64,000 nt of DNA from Gibbula magus (taxonomy: Eukaryota > Mollusca > Gastropoda > Trochida > Trochidae). The stretch is taken from contig OW388302.1 in NCBI GenBank assembly GCA_936450465.1, forward strand, positions 62,843,826 to 62,907,825, in the 5' to 3' direction. Numbering within the stretch: position 1 is the stretch's first letter; each line of letters starts with the position of its first letter. Made by a program: the position numbers and the translations under genes. Positions 12,251-24,730 of the stretch are shown in pieces. Under the pieces are notes generated by a model that was not told the DNA's origin, made no database searches, and was given only the letters and a program-made list of their open reading frames with translations.

Positions 12251-15200
12251 TGTTACAAGAGACTATCTGACGCTCCGTAACTCAATTAGTAGGGACGACA
12301 GTTGGTCGAACATCGATCGCATGGATCCGCGGGCGATGCGGCGAGATGAAACGCTGAATGGGGCAGATGGTCATATTCGCTGGCGTCATATCTAAACTAA
12401 AACATCCTAGACTGTGTTTCGGACTCGCCTACACGAATATTTTTGAATTTTGTAATTGCAACCCCACATAGGACGGCTATAGTTTCAGTAAGAGCATTAT
12501 GTATAAAGATTAAATAGTTCTGTAAAGACAAAACCTTTAGCTTGACTTAGCTTCACTTTTAAGCTTGACAAATTGTGTATTTAACCTATGAAAATAGATT
12601 CATCAAGCGATATACAAACTATTTGTTTCATTTTATGTTCTTGGGCTTGCAATATCATGTGTATTCGGGTATAGCTTTCTACGGGAGTGTTTTAACTTAG
12701 TTATATATTATTAATTAAACCCTTGACGTAGAGCTATATTTATGACACGCCATGTAGAATCCAGACTATAACAGTTGTTAGTTCAACTCGGTTGTTACAT
12801 TTCAAATCCACATGACAGTAAAATTAAATTTTGAATTCATTTACTTCAAATTTGATGAACGGATAAGCGTGACCTTAATTCCGCACAATGTCAAAGGTCA
12901 AAGTTGAAACGAAGACGTTGATTTTTCATTTTATGTCAACAAAACATGACGTCTTGTTTACGTTTCATTAAAACCCACATGTGCGTTTGAACCTGTTCAT
13001 AGCATGACCCGGCTACAACGGGCCGGGGAGACGTTTGATTGGCATTTGCAATAGACATGCACGTGAATTCCATGTGGCAATACAACATCCTGCTAGCATG
13101 GGAATATTGTGGTTTTCAAACCGATGCCATAGCGTAAAAGATCAAATCATTTAAATTTGTCATTTGTTTCAATGAAGAACATCTTACAAAATGTAACCAG
13201 GTCGCATGTTACAGCTACATAAATTTTAAATTATTTAAACAATCTTAGGATAATAGCTAGACCTACCTTTATTTTATAGACAAAGGGTGTGCTGTCTCTT
13301 TAGAAAATGTTTAAAGTTATCATAAGATCTTGCAACGAAATAAGCGGAAATAGCTTAACCTAGGAAGTGGGTGTATATATACTATATCACCTAGTCTGAA
13401 GTATATTGTTTTGATATAAAACGTAAAGCTTATTGCTCGCCTCGATACAATTGAACATTTAAATTCTTTCAAAGGAAAGGATGAGTTGGTATGCGAATGT
13501 AAGTTGTCGTTGCCGGGAAATATCATAGCAATAAACAGTCATGAAATGTCTTTTTATAGTATTTCAAACACTATTCTATGGTTACATTTAAAATAAATAT
13601 GATCGCTATGTCGTGTTGTTTGGACACAATCTCGTCACGAAAATCACGTGTAACGCGCACTGGTTGACAAGGTGGAGAGTATGTCAGTACATATAGTTCA
13701 AATTCTCAGCGGCTCGTTTCCCACGTACAATTTCAGGAATGTCAAGCGGCTCTTTAAGAAATAGATGTATGATCGCCTAGGGTTTATTCGAGCTTAACTT
13801 CGGTAATTGAATAATTACGTTAGATAGCCAAGTTGAGCTCGACACATGTGTGACCCCAAAGGTTGAAGGTCAACGGGTGGTAGGGGTCAAACCTTGTGAT
13901 TAATTACATAGCCTGTGATCTGCAGCAGTGTTAACGTCCAATGATTGAGTCTCTATTTAGTCATATGGCGATTATACATTGCAGTTACGAAAATTACCCA
14001 AATTAATGTTCATGATTATTTAAAAAAAAAAGTACATTGAATTTCAATTTCTATGTTGATGTCGTAACAATGAGTCGTCAAGGAGAATCTACATTTATCA
14101 AAACGCTCCGGAGTCCTGGCCTGTGTAATTTCTTTAAGAACCAACCGAAGTAAAACATCCCGCAATCCAACAAAATCCTTATCACACGTGGTCAGATCAG
14201 TTCGCACGCACATGCTTAGTGTTGTAAATATCACTAATAGACACATGCCAATCACTATTGCGTCACGGGTATCTCATCCCGTCTCGAGACAATGAGGCTC
14301 TCTACGGGGGGTTAGGCTAACACACAAGCGTATTACAGCACAAAGAAAACCCATAATGAAACGGACACCCCGCGCGATGACCGGATGTTTATCTACAGGA
14401 GATGACGACTAATTAATCAGCTGGTCACTGATAAGTCAATGTGTTCATTACACTCTTATCACTTCGCCACTTCCACTTCCTACGTACTGTGTCACGGTTC
14501 GGTGAACTTCTAGATCGACCCGTCAGTTTATACAGCTTAATCTGGGAAGGATTGACCATGTGAGTGTCGGAAATAAAGATTGAACATCTAGATTTGGTAG
14601 ATTTGATTTGACAATAAGTCAATACGAAATTACTTCTATAACGGGTTTGATGATATATACTGAGATGATACATTGATAGAGTACTGATTATATAACAAAG
14701 AGATAGCCAAATTTATAAACAATTACAAGAAACGGTCAATTTTCAAAATGCAGAATTCATAAATGTGGTTGAAGCACGCTTTCATAAAAATAACTTAGTT
14801 TCAGATGCATTTGATATATATTAGTAACTGAATACATTTTACCGTTAATTTTACCTCTTTTATGACAACTTCTTAATGACAAATAAAAAAATATTTTTTT
14901 TAAAACTGTAATTTATTATTTTTTATTTATTATTTTGCATATCAATAACAAATTGCTTCGATTCAGCGGGAATATGCACGTTCAAAGGCGGTATCCCCTT
15001 GATTGACAGCTCACAGGGTACAAGGCAGTGACGTTACGTAACGGGGTTGTTAAGCTGTCAGCTTCATCTGCGGTTAAGCGATGAAATAACTGTCTGCTTT
15101 ATCTTATCCGCATCTTAATTCGAGATACGCTTCCGCATTGAGAAGGATGGTCGTTGTAATAGAAGTTGATCTTTCTAAAAAGGTGTCAAACCAAGTGAAT

Positions 15201-18200
15201 AGTTGATTTATTAAGAATTACTATTTCGGTACAGGGTACTATTTCAACAACGATGAATGAATAGAGTAATTCAGAAATGTATGTTACCTGAATTTTTGTA
15301 GAGTACATATCATGCACGAATTTTGTCTGAGTGCCCGGCCTATTCAACTGTGATCCTACCAATGGTTCGAGCTCAAAAATATTTTTCAATTAGCCTCGTG
15401 GTTATTCAGATACTTCATATAAAATAATAGAGTAATTATTAAAAGCATAAGGAGAAATAGATAACACTCTTGTCTAGACTCGTGATTGAGAGAACTCTTC
15501 GTCCATATTCTTAATTATAAAGTTAACGTACGTTTGAGAATGTTTATAATAATGCAATTGAAATGGAGACGAGGCTTAAACACAATTCGTACAGACTCTC
15601 ACGGTTACGACGAACCTGTCCACTCTACGAAATCACTCGTGTCCATCACACGTGAAACCATCATTTTACAAAATCCATCAAAAGTACTTCTTATATCGAA
15701 TAGCAAATGTCACAGGTCAGAATATAAAAATATATATATACATGCAGATGCAGCGTCTTTAACAGCCTGTTTCCAATGTTCAACAAAGATAAAGTCGCTA
15801 ATACATCTTTTAATGTTCCAAATGTCATAAACTAAGCTTACAGTGTTTAGCGTTCCAAACTGTAACTGTCCCGTAACACGTCTCTGACAACAAATACCAA
15901 CTCAAGTATATGTATACTCAGATCTACAAAATACATAAACACATTCAAATATTCCCATGAAGAAATCGGTACCAAATCATGTACAGTACAAACTGTCAGG
16001 GCGATCGTCTAAGAACATCCACAACGCCTCCAAGATACACAATCATGTCAAAATAAAAATATAAAACATACAAAATAGGTATGAAACACATCCATTATAA
16101 GATATATAGACACAAAATCGACCTACCTGTTCCCATGGTGATATAAACACGTCTCCAAAAACCATCAATGTCCCAACTATCTTAATCAGCTGTTCGCTAT
16201 GACAAGCACATGGCACTGTTTGTGTACATCGGGCGCTGACAGCTTAAAATAGACTCTTCACGCTTTGCACGAGATCAATTCTGATTGGTCCGCCCTCATG
16301 CGTGAAACCAACTGCTACGGTTATTCTACGGGCGAGTCTACTTTATTAAGAGATGTGGGTATAACTTTCGAAAGTTCGAGCGTCATAATATTAAATTTTG
16401 TCATTCTCTGCAATGTATACAAATATAGTGTTGTTGCTATATGTAACATTTACATGTAAATTAATTTAGTTTAGAGGCATTTAGGTAAATATGCATGTTT
16501 TTAAATTACTGACAGAAGTACCCACTTCGCCTTTTCCAAATAGACTCGTCCTGTGTCAACAATCGGGGAAACCTCTGTGATGATGTCATCTGGAGTTGTA
16601 AGTTTTAAAAATACGACACAAAGAAATAATGGCGGGCTTAAAGGCAGGCGCGATACATGTTGTGATAAGAGTTCATATTGAGAAGGAAATTGCTTTTTGC
16701 GTGACCACGCTTACCTCATCTTGAGTCGGATCAACGAAATCCGAGTTTTTGAGAGGCTGGATTTGTCGATCGCTGACAAGATTGGTGACGGATAAAACAA
16801 GGCATGGATTCGCTCGTGCATCATCGCTGACTGTTAGTTAAATATAAGTTACCATGACGATTTATAGTTAAATCAAAATATGACATAAGCTTTTTGTACA
16901 TTTTGAAATAAATGTTTTCAGTGTAACATGCGTCAGAAAGTGTGTTTGGAAATGGTAAACATCTTTAAAATATAACACATATTTTGTAACTTTTGCTGTA
17001 GAAGTACATTTTGTAAATAACAAAAACTGCTAAAACTTGAACGTTACATGTTTCAAAGTTTCAAAGAACTCTTTCTTTGGACTATAGATTAGCAATCAGT
17101 GACGTGAATAATATATTGGATAAATAAGTGAATATTACCATAACGGTTCTTGCTTTTGGTAAAATAAGAGAGAATTCCCTCTTATGACAGCTGGAGGAAT
17201 AAACTGTCTCTGAAATGTGATTGATAATCGGGTCCGAAATATTCAGCTGTTTTCACGTTTATTTCCCCTTAGATCGATAACTGATATTTGTTTGTGTGAC
17301 AAGGGACTCTATATATAATTAGAATTAGAGAGTCCCTGGTGTTACATAGCCCGACTTACACAGCTTATAATTAATAGTATGTAACAATGTATATTATTGT
17401 GAAATTTAGATAATGCCTAAACTATTGAATTGGAAAAAGTAAATTGCTCATCAATCACCACCTTTCAATATAATAACATTATCAATATCAAGAAGTTACA
17501 ATACAAAGGTGAGTAAACATATCAATTTCCATTAGATGAAAACAAATGGATAAGAACACTTATTTATGGGTAAACAAATTCTATATTCCGAGGGCACGTT
17601 CGAAATAAAGATTATTGTATCGTTTACATACTATATACTATATACTACTAAATACTATACACCAATTTGTATGGAAACACCGTGATACTCCGTGATGGTC
17701 TTTACTCTTTACCCATAACAATGTTTTCTTATTTGACTTCAAACCTTCTAACCTTCTAAACTTCCACTCAAAAAAATATAATTGATTCTCGAAAACCGAC
17801 AAGAGGCGTGTTAATGGTGTAGAACACCATGAAAGCGTGTGAAAGATAATCTCAGTCTCAAATAACCCTAGTGTTATTGTGAATCCGGGTTAAGAAGAGG
17901 ATGCGACACCCCAGGGGGTCAGGGGTCAAACATTTCAGTCTACAGCCTACATTGAGAAAGTCTATAGAACATGGAATACATATACGAAATTTTGAACGCC
18001 CAAAATACTACATGTTGCTTCATTTAATCTCTTTATCCCCTCTCCCTTTGAAATATACATATACTTAGTTTACAACGTACACAATACACTTGTCCCCTAT
18101 CACAGAATCGTATTTTCATATCAATAATGTCGAAGAAACATTTAAATGAACTTTATCAGCCTGCTTGTAGATCTAGTCGAGATTATATAAAATGTTGAAT

Positions 18201-18315
18201 CAGTTCTTCTGATTTATCCCTTCGTTATCACCACGTTATACTATGAGGTGAGATGAGTTGGGATTGACTACTACTTTTAAGAGTATTTCACCTTTATCAC
18301 TTTTGTTGGTGTTAA

Positions 18316-18669
18316 AGGCGCTGTAGCACGTTTTTTGCAAATTTTATTTTTTCAAATTTCCCATTTAAAATGATAGTTTATGTCATTTGTATTTACTTTA
18401 GAGGGTAAACCATCTTATTACACAAACCAATTATCCGTAGAGGTAATAATGGTTTTGCCTATAAAGCCAAAATTACATGGCGGCCATTTTATTGTGAACA
18501 CATTTTATTATTTCGAATGACAAAAACGATAGTCGTGGCTTTACGAAACCATGTACACTCATTTGTAACTTGACTTTCCGAATAGAGAAGGGTGTTTTAC
18601 TATTGGTGACATTATTTTTCAAATACATTTCATCGACTTATTTGAGCGAAAAAACGTGCTACAGCGCCT
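18316..18669 (+). mobile_element. TTAA-flanked MITE, 354 bp, complete
   Basis: Terminal inverted repeats of about 23 bp (aggcgctgtagcacgttttt at the left end and its reverse complement at the right) are flanked by TTAA on both sides (18312-18315 and 18670-18673). The TTAA duplication points to mobilisation by a piggyBac-type transposase. There is no coding capacity. Related copies lie at 30,897 (complete, inverted), 60,542 (truncated) and 56,911 (degraded), and a lone end lies at 30,699. Confidence 0.85.
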
Positions 18670-18755
18670 TTAAAGCACGTCGTAACATTGTGGTTATGCA
18701 TTTCGATGAAACAGGCGAAACATGTGGTACTGCATGAAATTAGCTAGAAAGACAG

Positions 18756-19046
18756 GCAGACAGATATTTTATTGTAGTCTCACCACAATCTTCACACCGT
18801 AGGAACGTGTACGCCATTTTACAGCCTGAAACATATTTCTCATAAATACCTCAAAACCGATTTATCCAACAAAATCCTACACCAAATGCACAAAACTAGA
18901 CTGACCTCTCGCAGAGAAATTCGTTCACTTCCGTTGAGTAACAATTTCCAGGCGTACACGTTCCTACGGTGTGATCTTGGGATTCGAACCCCGGACCTCT
19001 CCTCTTGATCCACGGCCGACCACGCTAACACTGCTCTATCCTGGCC
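18756..19046 (-). repeat. tRNA-derived SINE with internal 23-bp inverted repeat
   Basis: On the minus strand the head (19046 to 18974) carries an A-box-like tagcgtggtcgg and a perfect B box ggttcgaatcc. The tail near 18760-18785 is CTGT-rich after aataaaat. Between them a 23-bp perfect inverted repeat (18793-18815 and 18951-18973, gtacacgttcctacgg core) encloses about 135 bp. This is a non-autonomous pol III retroposon, not a functional tRNA. Confidence 0.6.
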
Positions 19047-21253
19047 CGTTCCTGTTGTAATAGTTTAGTAAGTGCGATAAATGTTTAGTTTCAACATATA
19101 CATGTACATGATAAAACGTCATTTTTTTGTTGGTAATTCTTCATTTTCAGCAAAGATTTATAATATTAAAATATTTCTCAATCTTCACGAAAGTTCTCAA
19201 ATCAGATTTTTTTTGGGTCACAATGTGCATTGAAATTGAGATTATGATATATTCATTTACAGCATTATGTTTAAGTAATCTCTCAATACGGAAAGTGGAA
19301 ATATACGAGCTGAGTATGAGAAGGATGTATTGACATTAATGGCGACAGAGAGGGATCAATGCTGAGTAGTATTATGCCAACCTTGTGCCGATGAACGTGT
19401 GGTGTAGAGTTTCAAGAATTTCACAGGTTTCGACCAATGTCCAACAGCACAGAAGGTTGACAAAGCCTACAGTTCCACCAGACCCATAATAAACATGCGT
19501 CTGCACGTGTTGATAATGTCACCGCCATCTGGGACTATCTAATAGAATTCCCTTAGCCTAAGGTGAAAGTAACTTGTTTATGGGCTAAGGGAGACATTAG
19601 TATTTAGGGACGTTTTCCACCAAAAATTCATAAATTGGGGTTCCACGTATTTTGTGTTATTACCTTCGAGGGCAATCGTATCGGGGTTCATATTTTTCCT
19701 ATGATGCCCTAGGGAAAAATATCACTTTGTCATGATGACGTGACATCATAAACAATGCTATGACGTCAAGCTCCGTCTATGACGTTGCGTTCTAAATGCG
19801 ACGACGGCGGGTCGCCAGCCTATGGGTAAACGTGGATTATAGCGTATTTTCATTAAGTTCACGACTTGGAAAATTCACAGAATATCTGGTGCCTAAATAT
19901 CGGTATATCCCTCACTATCGCTCGGGAAACGCTCATATTCAGGCACCCACGTCGTAAATATAGTGTGACATAGACACTCATATAATATCCTATATACATG
20001 TATATGCTGAGTGACTCTGTCACTCGATGAGAGATAAGTGATATTACGCTGAATACAAGACATCCTTTATGACATGACTGGCGATGTCATTACGTCAGAA
20101 CATGTTGGCATCAAACTGATTAAATACAATGGTGCAAATGAATAGTCACTGTTATGAAAATATGAAGAAATGACAACTAAATGACAACGATCGTCAGTAA
20201 AATACGCCCTGTATCATATTCATGTTGTCACGTTATCAGTTGCAATGATCAAACTGTTAACACATTTGAAAAACTGTTGTTATTATATACATGTATATAT
20301 TAAAAATTTCATTTTAAATTTAGCAGTCATGAATTTTTTTTAAGTATAACCTTATAAGTAAAGACTACATGTATTTGGATATTTTTGGGGAAAGTTGAAA
20401 ATTCGAAACCCGAAACTCGCACCTTCATTCTCTTAAAAAAGAAATAAACGAGGACAGGGAATTCAGAGATACTCGACCAAATCTAAACCCATGATACCTA
20501 ATATCAGGAATTCTATACACATATATATCTCATTGGAGAGTCCTGCTAATGTAAAACCTACATATATAGTTTATAGGCTAGTCTATGATTGGCCCGTCTA
20601 CAAAAAAACATCTTAGTGCCCATGCTCGTGCATACGGCTCTTACATAACCATAGCTCGACTCGGTGACATGGAGCTGTGATAAATCGTAATTTGATACAT
20701 CGGGGTAAATCGGAGATAAATCAGACATGAAACAAGCTCTAGACTGACAGAAACACCTATTGAACTGCCCGTATACACATCCCAGTTTGTGGTTAAATTA
20801 AGTCTGGTCGAGAACTAGGGGTGGGGGATGCGGGGAGAGGATAGCGAGGGGCGGGGTTAGGATGGGGCGGGAATGGTGGAAGAGGGTGGGGGAGTGGTCT
20901 GCGGGGAGGGAGAGATAGGGTGGGGGTTAAAGTCGATGCAAGGTTTTAGTTTTGGGCTCATCTAGGATGTTGGTGACACGAATTATTTATTCCCCCAAAT
21001 TAGCGGTGATGACATGGAACCATTCCCGCATCGTATTTCCTCTCTTTGAGTTCTGAATAGACGTCATCGGTTTATTTCCGTTATGTTTCTAATTATCTGG
21101 TTTTTAATTAGTATGGGAGGGTTTAGGACATATTTACTGTTACTGTGATTTATAACCCTAGCTAGCTGTATTGCAGTAAGATGCTCTTAGTTAGTTTCAC
21201 GATCATTATTTATTAACTCAACCAGCATCTGTAATACGGTCATATATCAGTGC
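19047..21253. other. Non-coding with small hairpins and a G-rich block
   Basis: No gene seen. There is a hairpin atatttttcc/ggaaaaatat at 19690-19722, a near-palindromic CRE-like atgatgacgtgacatcat at 19732-19749, and a ggtgcct/aggcacc inverted pair near 19889-19950. A G-rich tract with quadruplex potential lies at about 20817-20935. Confidence 0.4.
20817..20935 (+). repeat. G-rich tract
   Basis: Multiple GGGG runs (gggggatgcggggagagg and similar) resemble the tract at 7011-7170. It has quadruplex potential and no coding signal. Confidence 0.5.
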
Positions 21254-21256
21254 CGT

Positions 21257-21317
21257 GTTCAAGATAGGTTTCAAAGTAATCGCTCAAAGAGCGATCACTT
21301 TGAAACCTATCTTGAAC
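21257..21317. repeat. Near-perfect 29-bp hairpin with 3-base loop
   Basis: Arms 21257-21285 and 21289-21317 are reverse complements with a single mismatch and an aaa loop. The arm begins gttcaagataggtttcaaag. To about 21436 further inverted pieces follow (gctcaatgtagcgct versus agcgctacattgagc), suggesting that the whole 21254-21464 interval is a fold-back element. Confidence 0.85.
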
Positions 21318-22223
21318 GCGATTGCTCAATGTAGCGCTACGTAGCAAGGCGAGCAAACTTTGAGATATTTGCACTGTGTCGTTCAGGAGAGAAGAAGCGC
21401 TCATTGAGCGCTACATTGAGCGCTACATTGAGCAATTTAAGCGCTCGCTGCCATTGAACGGGGCGCTGGTAATGTCTGGAACTTGACTGGTGTGGGTACG
21501 AAGGATTGAGGATGGAATGCCGTCATTTAATAACAAAAGAGATTACAATACGAGTTCTCATGTAATACTATTTACAAACTTTCAAATAGAAGTTTTATTT
21601 AATTTATCTAACGAGCAAAAGTTTAAACGGCTAACAGGCTTCCTTTAAAGAAAGGAGTTAATTATCCTTGCTCGGCACTCACTATATTGACATGCAGACA
21701 CTCGTTTAATTATGTCTCACTCCTGTACGACATAAATACATAAACACATGAACACAAACACAAATAGGCAAAGATAAACGTCGATGACCTTGCAGGATAT
21801 CTAGTATACGACCGTGAGCTCAAACTATTGCGAAGTTTTTGTAAAACATCGACTTTAAAATGGTCGAAATATACGTTTGCCGAGCAGACATAGTCTTTAC
21901 TCGAGTTATCGTTATTCCTCATCTTTAATTAAACACGAGCGTGACGTCACTATCGCAAAAAAGAAGTGTGCTGTTTTATCTGATTCAAATGGAAGAAAAC
22001 GGGTAATAAAGATATAATCATTCTTAAATTTGAAAAAGTGTACATTGTTCATATGTATAAAGCTCTCGCTTTTGCTCGGGTATAAGAAATCACAAATCAC
22101 AAATGTCATAAACCTGCTTGTTCAGGTAATATTCCTTATACGCGACACAAATGGCTAGTAATATACGTACATTTTTGAATTTTGAACAATGATTTATTAA
22201 TTCATTGACACGATGATGAAATA

Positions 22224-23519
22224 CGAGGGGCGTTCAATAAGTGTTGCAAGCGGGGCATTGGTGTTTACATAAACAGTGTCAGCTTATAGCAGGTGTTACT
22301 ATAGTCAAAACATAACATTGACACATGTCAAAACAATTTCTAGACATAACAATTATTTAGATATAATAGCTGCGCTGACCTAGGGGTCTCCATAATCATG
22401 GATTCTCTCAAACATGAACAACGCGCTGTGATCAAGTTCCTTACTAAAGAGGGATGCAAAGCTACATAAATACATAATCGTATGTGTAATGTGATGGGTA
22501 AGGATGCTCCTAACTTTTCAACAGTTTGTCGCTGGTCTCTTCAGTTCAAGCGGGGCAGGGAGTCCTTAGACGATGACCCACGGTCAGGCAGGCCATCTGA
22601 AGTCACCCGACCGGAAGTTATTGCCGCTATCGAAAGACGAATTTTAGCTGACCGCCGTGTTAAAGTTTCTGAACTCTCTTTGGAATTCCAGATATCAGTT
22701 GGAAGTGTTGAAAAAATAATTCATGTCCATCTTGGTATGTCCAAGGTATCTGCAAGATGGGTACCCAGAAACCTCACAGCACAAGATCGCCAGAAAAGAA
22801 CCGAAAGTTGCATGGAACTCCTGGATCGGTTTAATGCGGATGAAGCCAGGTTTTTGTCTCGTCTGGTGACAGATGACGAAACCTGGATCCACCGCTGGGA
22901 CCCGGAAACTAAACTGGAATCCTAGCAATGGAAGTACCCGAGTTCACCGCCTCCCCTGAAGTTTCGCACTCAACCATCAGCTGGCAAGGTTATGGCGACA
23001 ATCTTTTGGGATGCAAAAGGCATATTATTAATTGATTACTTGCCAACCAAAACTACAATGAATGGTCAATATTATGCAAACCTAATGCAAGAATTGCGAA
23101 AGACAATTCGACAGAAACGCCGTGGAATGTTGACACGTGGTGTTCTGATTTTGCATGACAACGCTCCAGTCCACAAGTCAAGAGTTGCACAGGCCGCTAT
23201 ACGTGATTGTGGATTCGAACAGCTTAACCACCCACCCTACAGCCCAGACCTAGCCCCCAGTGACTACTTCCTGTTCAGAAACCTGAAATCCGCCCTACGT
23301 GGAAGGCACTTCCGGGATGACGAAGACGTCAAAGCTGCCACAGAGGCGTGGTTAGGGGGGCAAACGGAAGACTTCTACAAAAGCGGCATCAAAAGTCTTA
23401 AAGAGAAATAGAATAAGTGTATTGAGGTGAAGGGTAACTATATTGAAAAATAAAAGTAAAAAATTGACTACGCGAGTTGGTTTTATATTGAAGTTGCAAC
23501 ACTTATTGAACGCCCCTCG
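22224..23519 (+). mobile_element. mariner (Tc1/mariner) DNA transposon, 1296 bp
   Basis: The element lies between TA dinucleotides (22222-22223 and 23520-23521) and has perfect 26-bp terminal inverted repeats at 22224-22249 and 23494-23519, starting CGAGGGGCGTTCAATAAGTG. It contains one transposase frame. The full length, intact ends and clean TA duplication indicate a fairly recent insertion, but the transposase has stops, so it could move only if helped in trans. Confidence 0.95.
22398..23453 (+). pseudogene. mariner transposase, three in-frame nonsense codons
   Basis: One frame of 352 codons from ATG 22398 to TAA 23451-23453, about the normal mariner length (345-355 residues). The N-terminal part has the helix-turn-helix DNA-binding region (around NFSTVCRWSLQFKRGRESLD). 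The DD34D catalytic triad is complete: D160 in TDDETW, D254 in LILHDNAPVH and D289 in SPDLAPSDYF, with 34 residues between the last two. Stops interrupt the frame at 22467-22469 (TAA), 22923-22925 (TAG, where the family normally has a residue before QWK) and 23409-23411 (TAG, where a Trp codon is usual). No frameshift is seen. In the family the enzyme cuts and pastes DNA at TA sites. Here it is dead unless stops are read through. Confidence 0.95.
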
Positions 23520-24305
23520 TATCTATCACAAAAATCCAACATCCCCAACTTACTTTGCCCAGTATATCTAATTGAAACAACAGCTGAATACGTTCTCATG
23601 CTCCCGTTTACAATGATATTTCCTTAAAACCATCTTCTTATTCATTCGTCGTATCACTAATATGTAACTGATAAGTACAATAACGTTTTGTTTTACACCT
23701 AACTGACATTGTTTTGAAAATTGTATATTTCACGCTCGCCCTGCACGGATGTCGTAACCAAGCAACGACATTCTTTCAACCGCATGACGTTAACGAACAT
23801 CGTGTTCAAAGTGAACGAGAGTATACTTCCTGTTTTGAGTTTCAATATCGTTCGCAATATATGAAGGATGTACTTTTATCTTACTATAAATATTTATGAG
23901 AAGCTCTTTAGAAGTGATTCAAACTTGCAATTGAATGACCACTTAAATATCTATATATCTATTTATACCTCCCACATCATATATATATATATTTAATAAT
24001 ATTTTAGCGTGTAAGCGTATTTAGTGTGTTTTAGTGTCTCGTAGGCCTATGTTGGCCGGACGGTGTACTGTCCATATGTTAATGTATACCTGTATGTCAG
24101 AATATGCACTGTGTGACACTTACATACAATATTTCCCCCCTTTCCTCTTCTTCTTCTTCTTCTTCTTCTGTCCGACGTCGTACACTCAACCTCAAAAGAA
24201 ACGTCACCACATATTCAACAGTGTAAAACATGAAATTCTGTTGACGGAGAAAATGATTCATTGGTAAAGAGGTACCCGCAATTGCATACATCAGAGTATA
24301 ATACT
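23520..24305. other. Non-coding, AT-rich, with CTT microsatellite
   Basis: No gene. An AT repeat lies at about 23980-23992 and a (CTT)n microsatellite at about 24146-24170. ORFs over the microsatellite are low-complexity artefacts. Confidence 0.5.
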
Positions 24306-24730
24306 TTTATTTTTATGCCTCTTCAAATACACTTGGGGTCTTGAAACCACTTTTTCAAAAAGGTTTTTGGCCAGAATGTTAAGCATTTCGCTTAAAAAAT
24401 CATAAAATGAAGACATTTAACTAATAAAAGATGTTGTCAACATAAACAACCGTCTAAGACTTAACTTTGCTGTAGGACGTCATAAAACAAGCCAAAACTG
24501 CCCTTTTTGACTCTCCTATCTGGTCCAGTTTCAAAACCGATGTTTTTTTAAAACGTGTGTTTCTAAGAAATATGAATAGATAATATTTTGAAATTTCAAA
24601 ATTTAGTTAGGTTGGATTCTGAAGATATAGTGTATCTATATGTTTCAGTCGTGTTTATCACTCGTTGATTGAATAATCTTGTGTTTGGTATGGTGACGTT
24701 TCTTTTGCGGTTGAGTGTAGGTAAGACATT
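24306..24730 (+). repeat. Diverged dispersed repeat, related to the segment before each TRIM unit
   Basis: The order of short matches (acttgggg, tgtaggacgtcataaaa, ctcctatct, aaaacgtgtgtttct, ttctgaagata, gtgacgtttctttt) is the same as in 41,930-42,345 and 49,780-50,190. A further inverted copy lies at 29,590-29,885. It is therefore a dispersed repeat and not specific to the TRIM genes. No TIRs were identified. Confidence 0.6.

Larger units (their letters stand above)
7171..18311. other. Long non-coding stretch with scattered repeat debris
   Basis: I see no supported exon in about 11 kb. Short ORFs here (for example 7653-7895 minus, 8253-8537 minus, 8551-8781 on both strands, 15486-15830 plus) have no recognisable domains and AT-biased composition. 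Identifiable items are a repeated cgcgcaaccggaagtg motif at about 9664 and 10404, a short aaaaaagtcac repeat at about 10838-10900, a SINE-like tail at 11573-11600 and tRNA-like heads at 12093-12250. The sequence may be intronic or intergenic. Confidence 0.4.

Noticed and set aside
15486..15830. 114-codon ORF
   Set aside because: AT-rich, no domain or codon pattern, no splice context; consistent with chance.
24034..24291. ORFs with poly-Phe or poly-Glu
   Set aside because: Produced by the CTT microsatellite.
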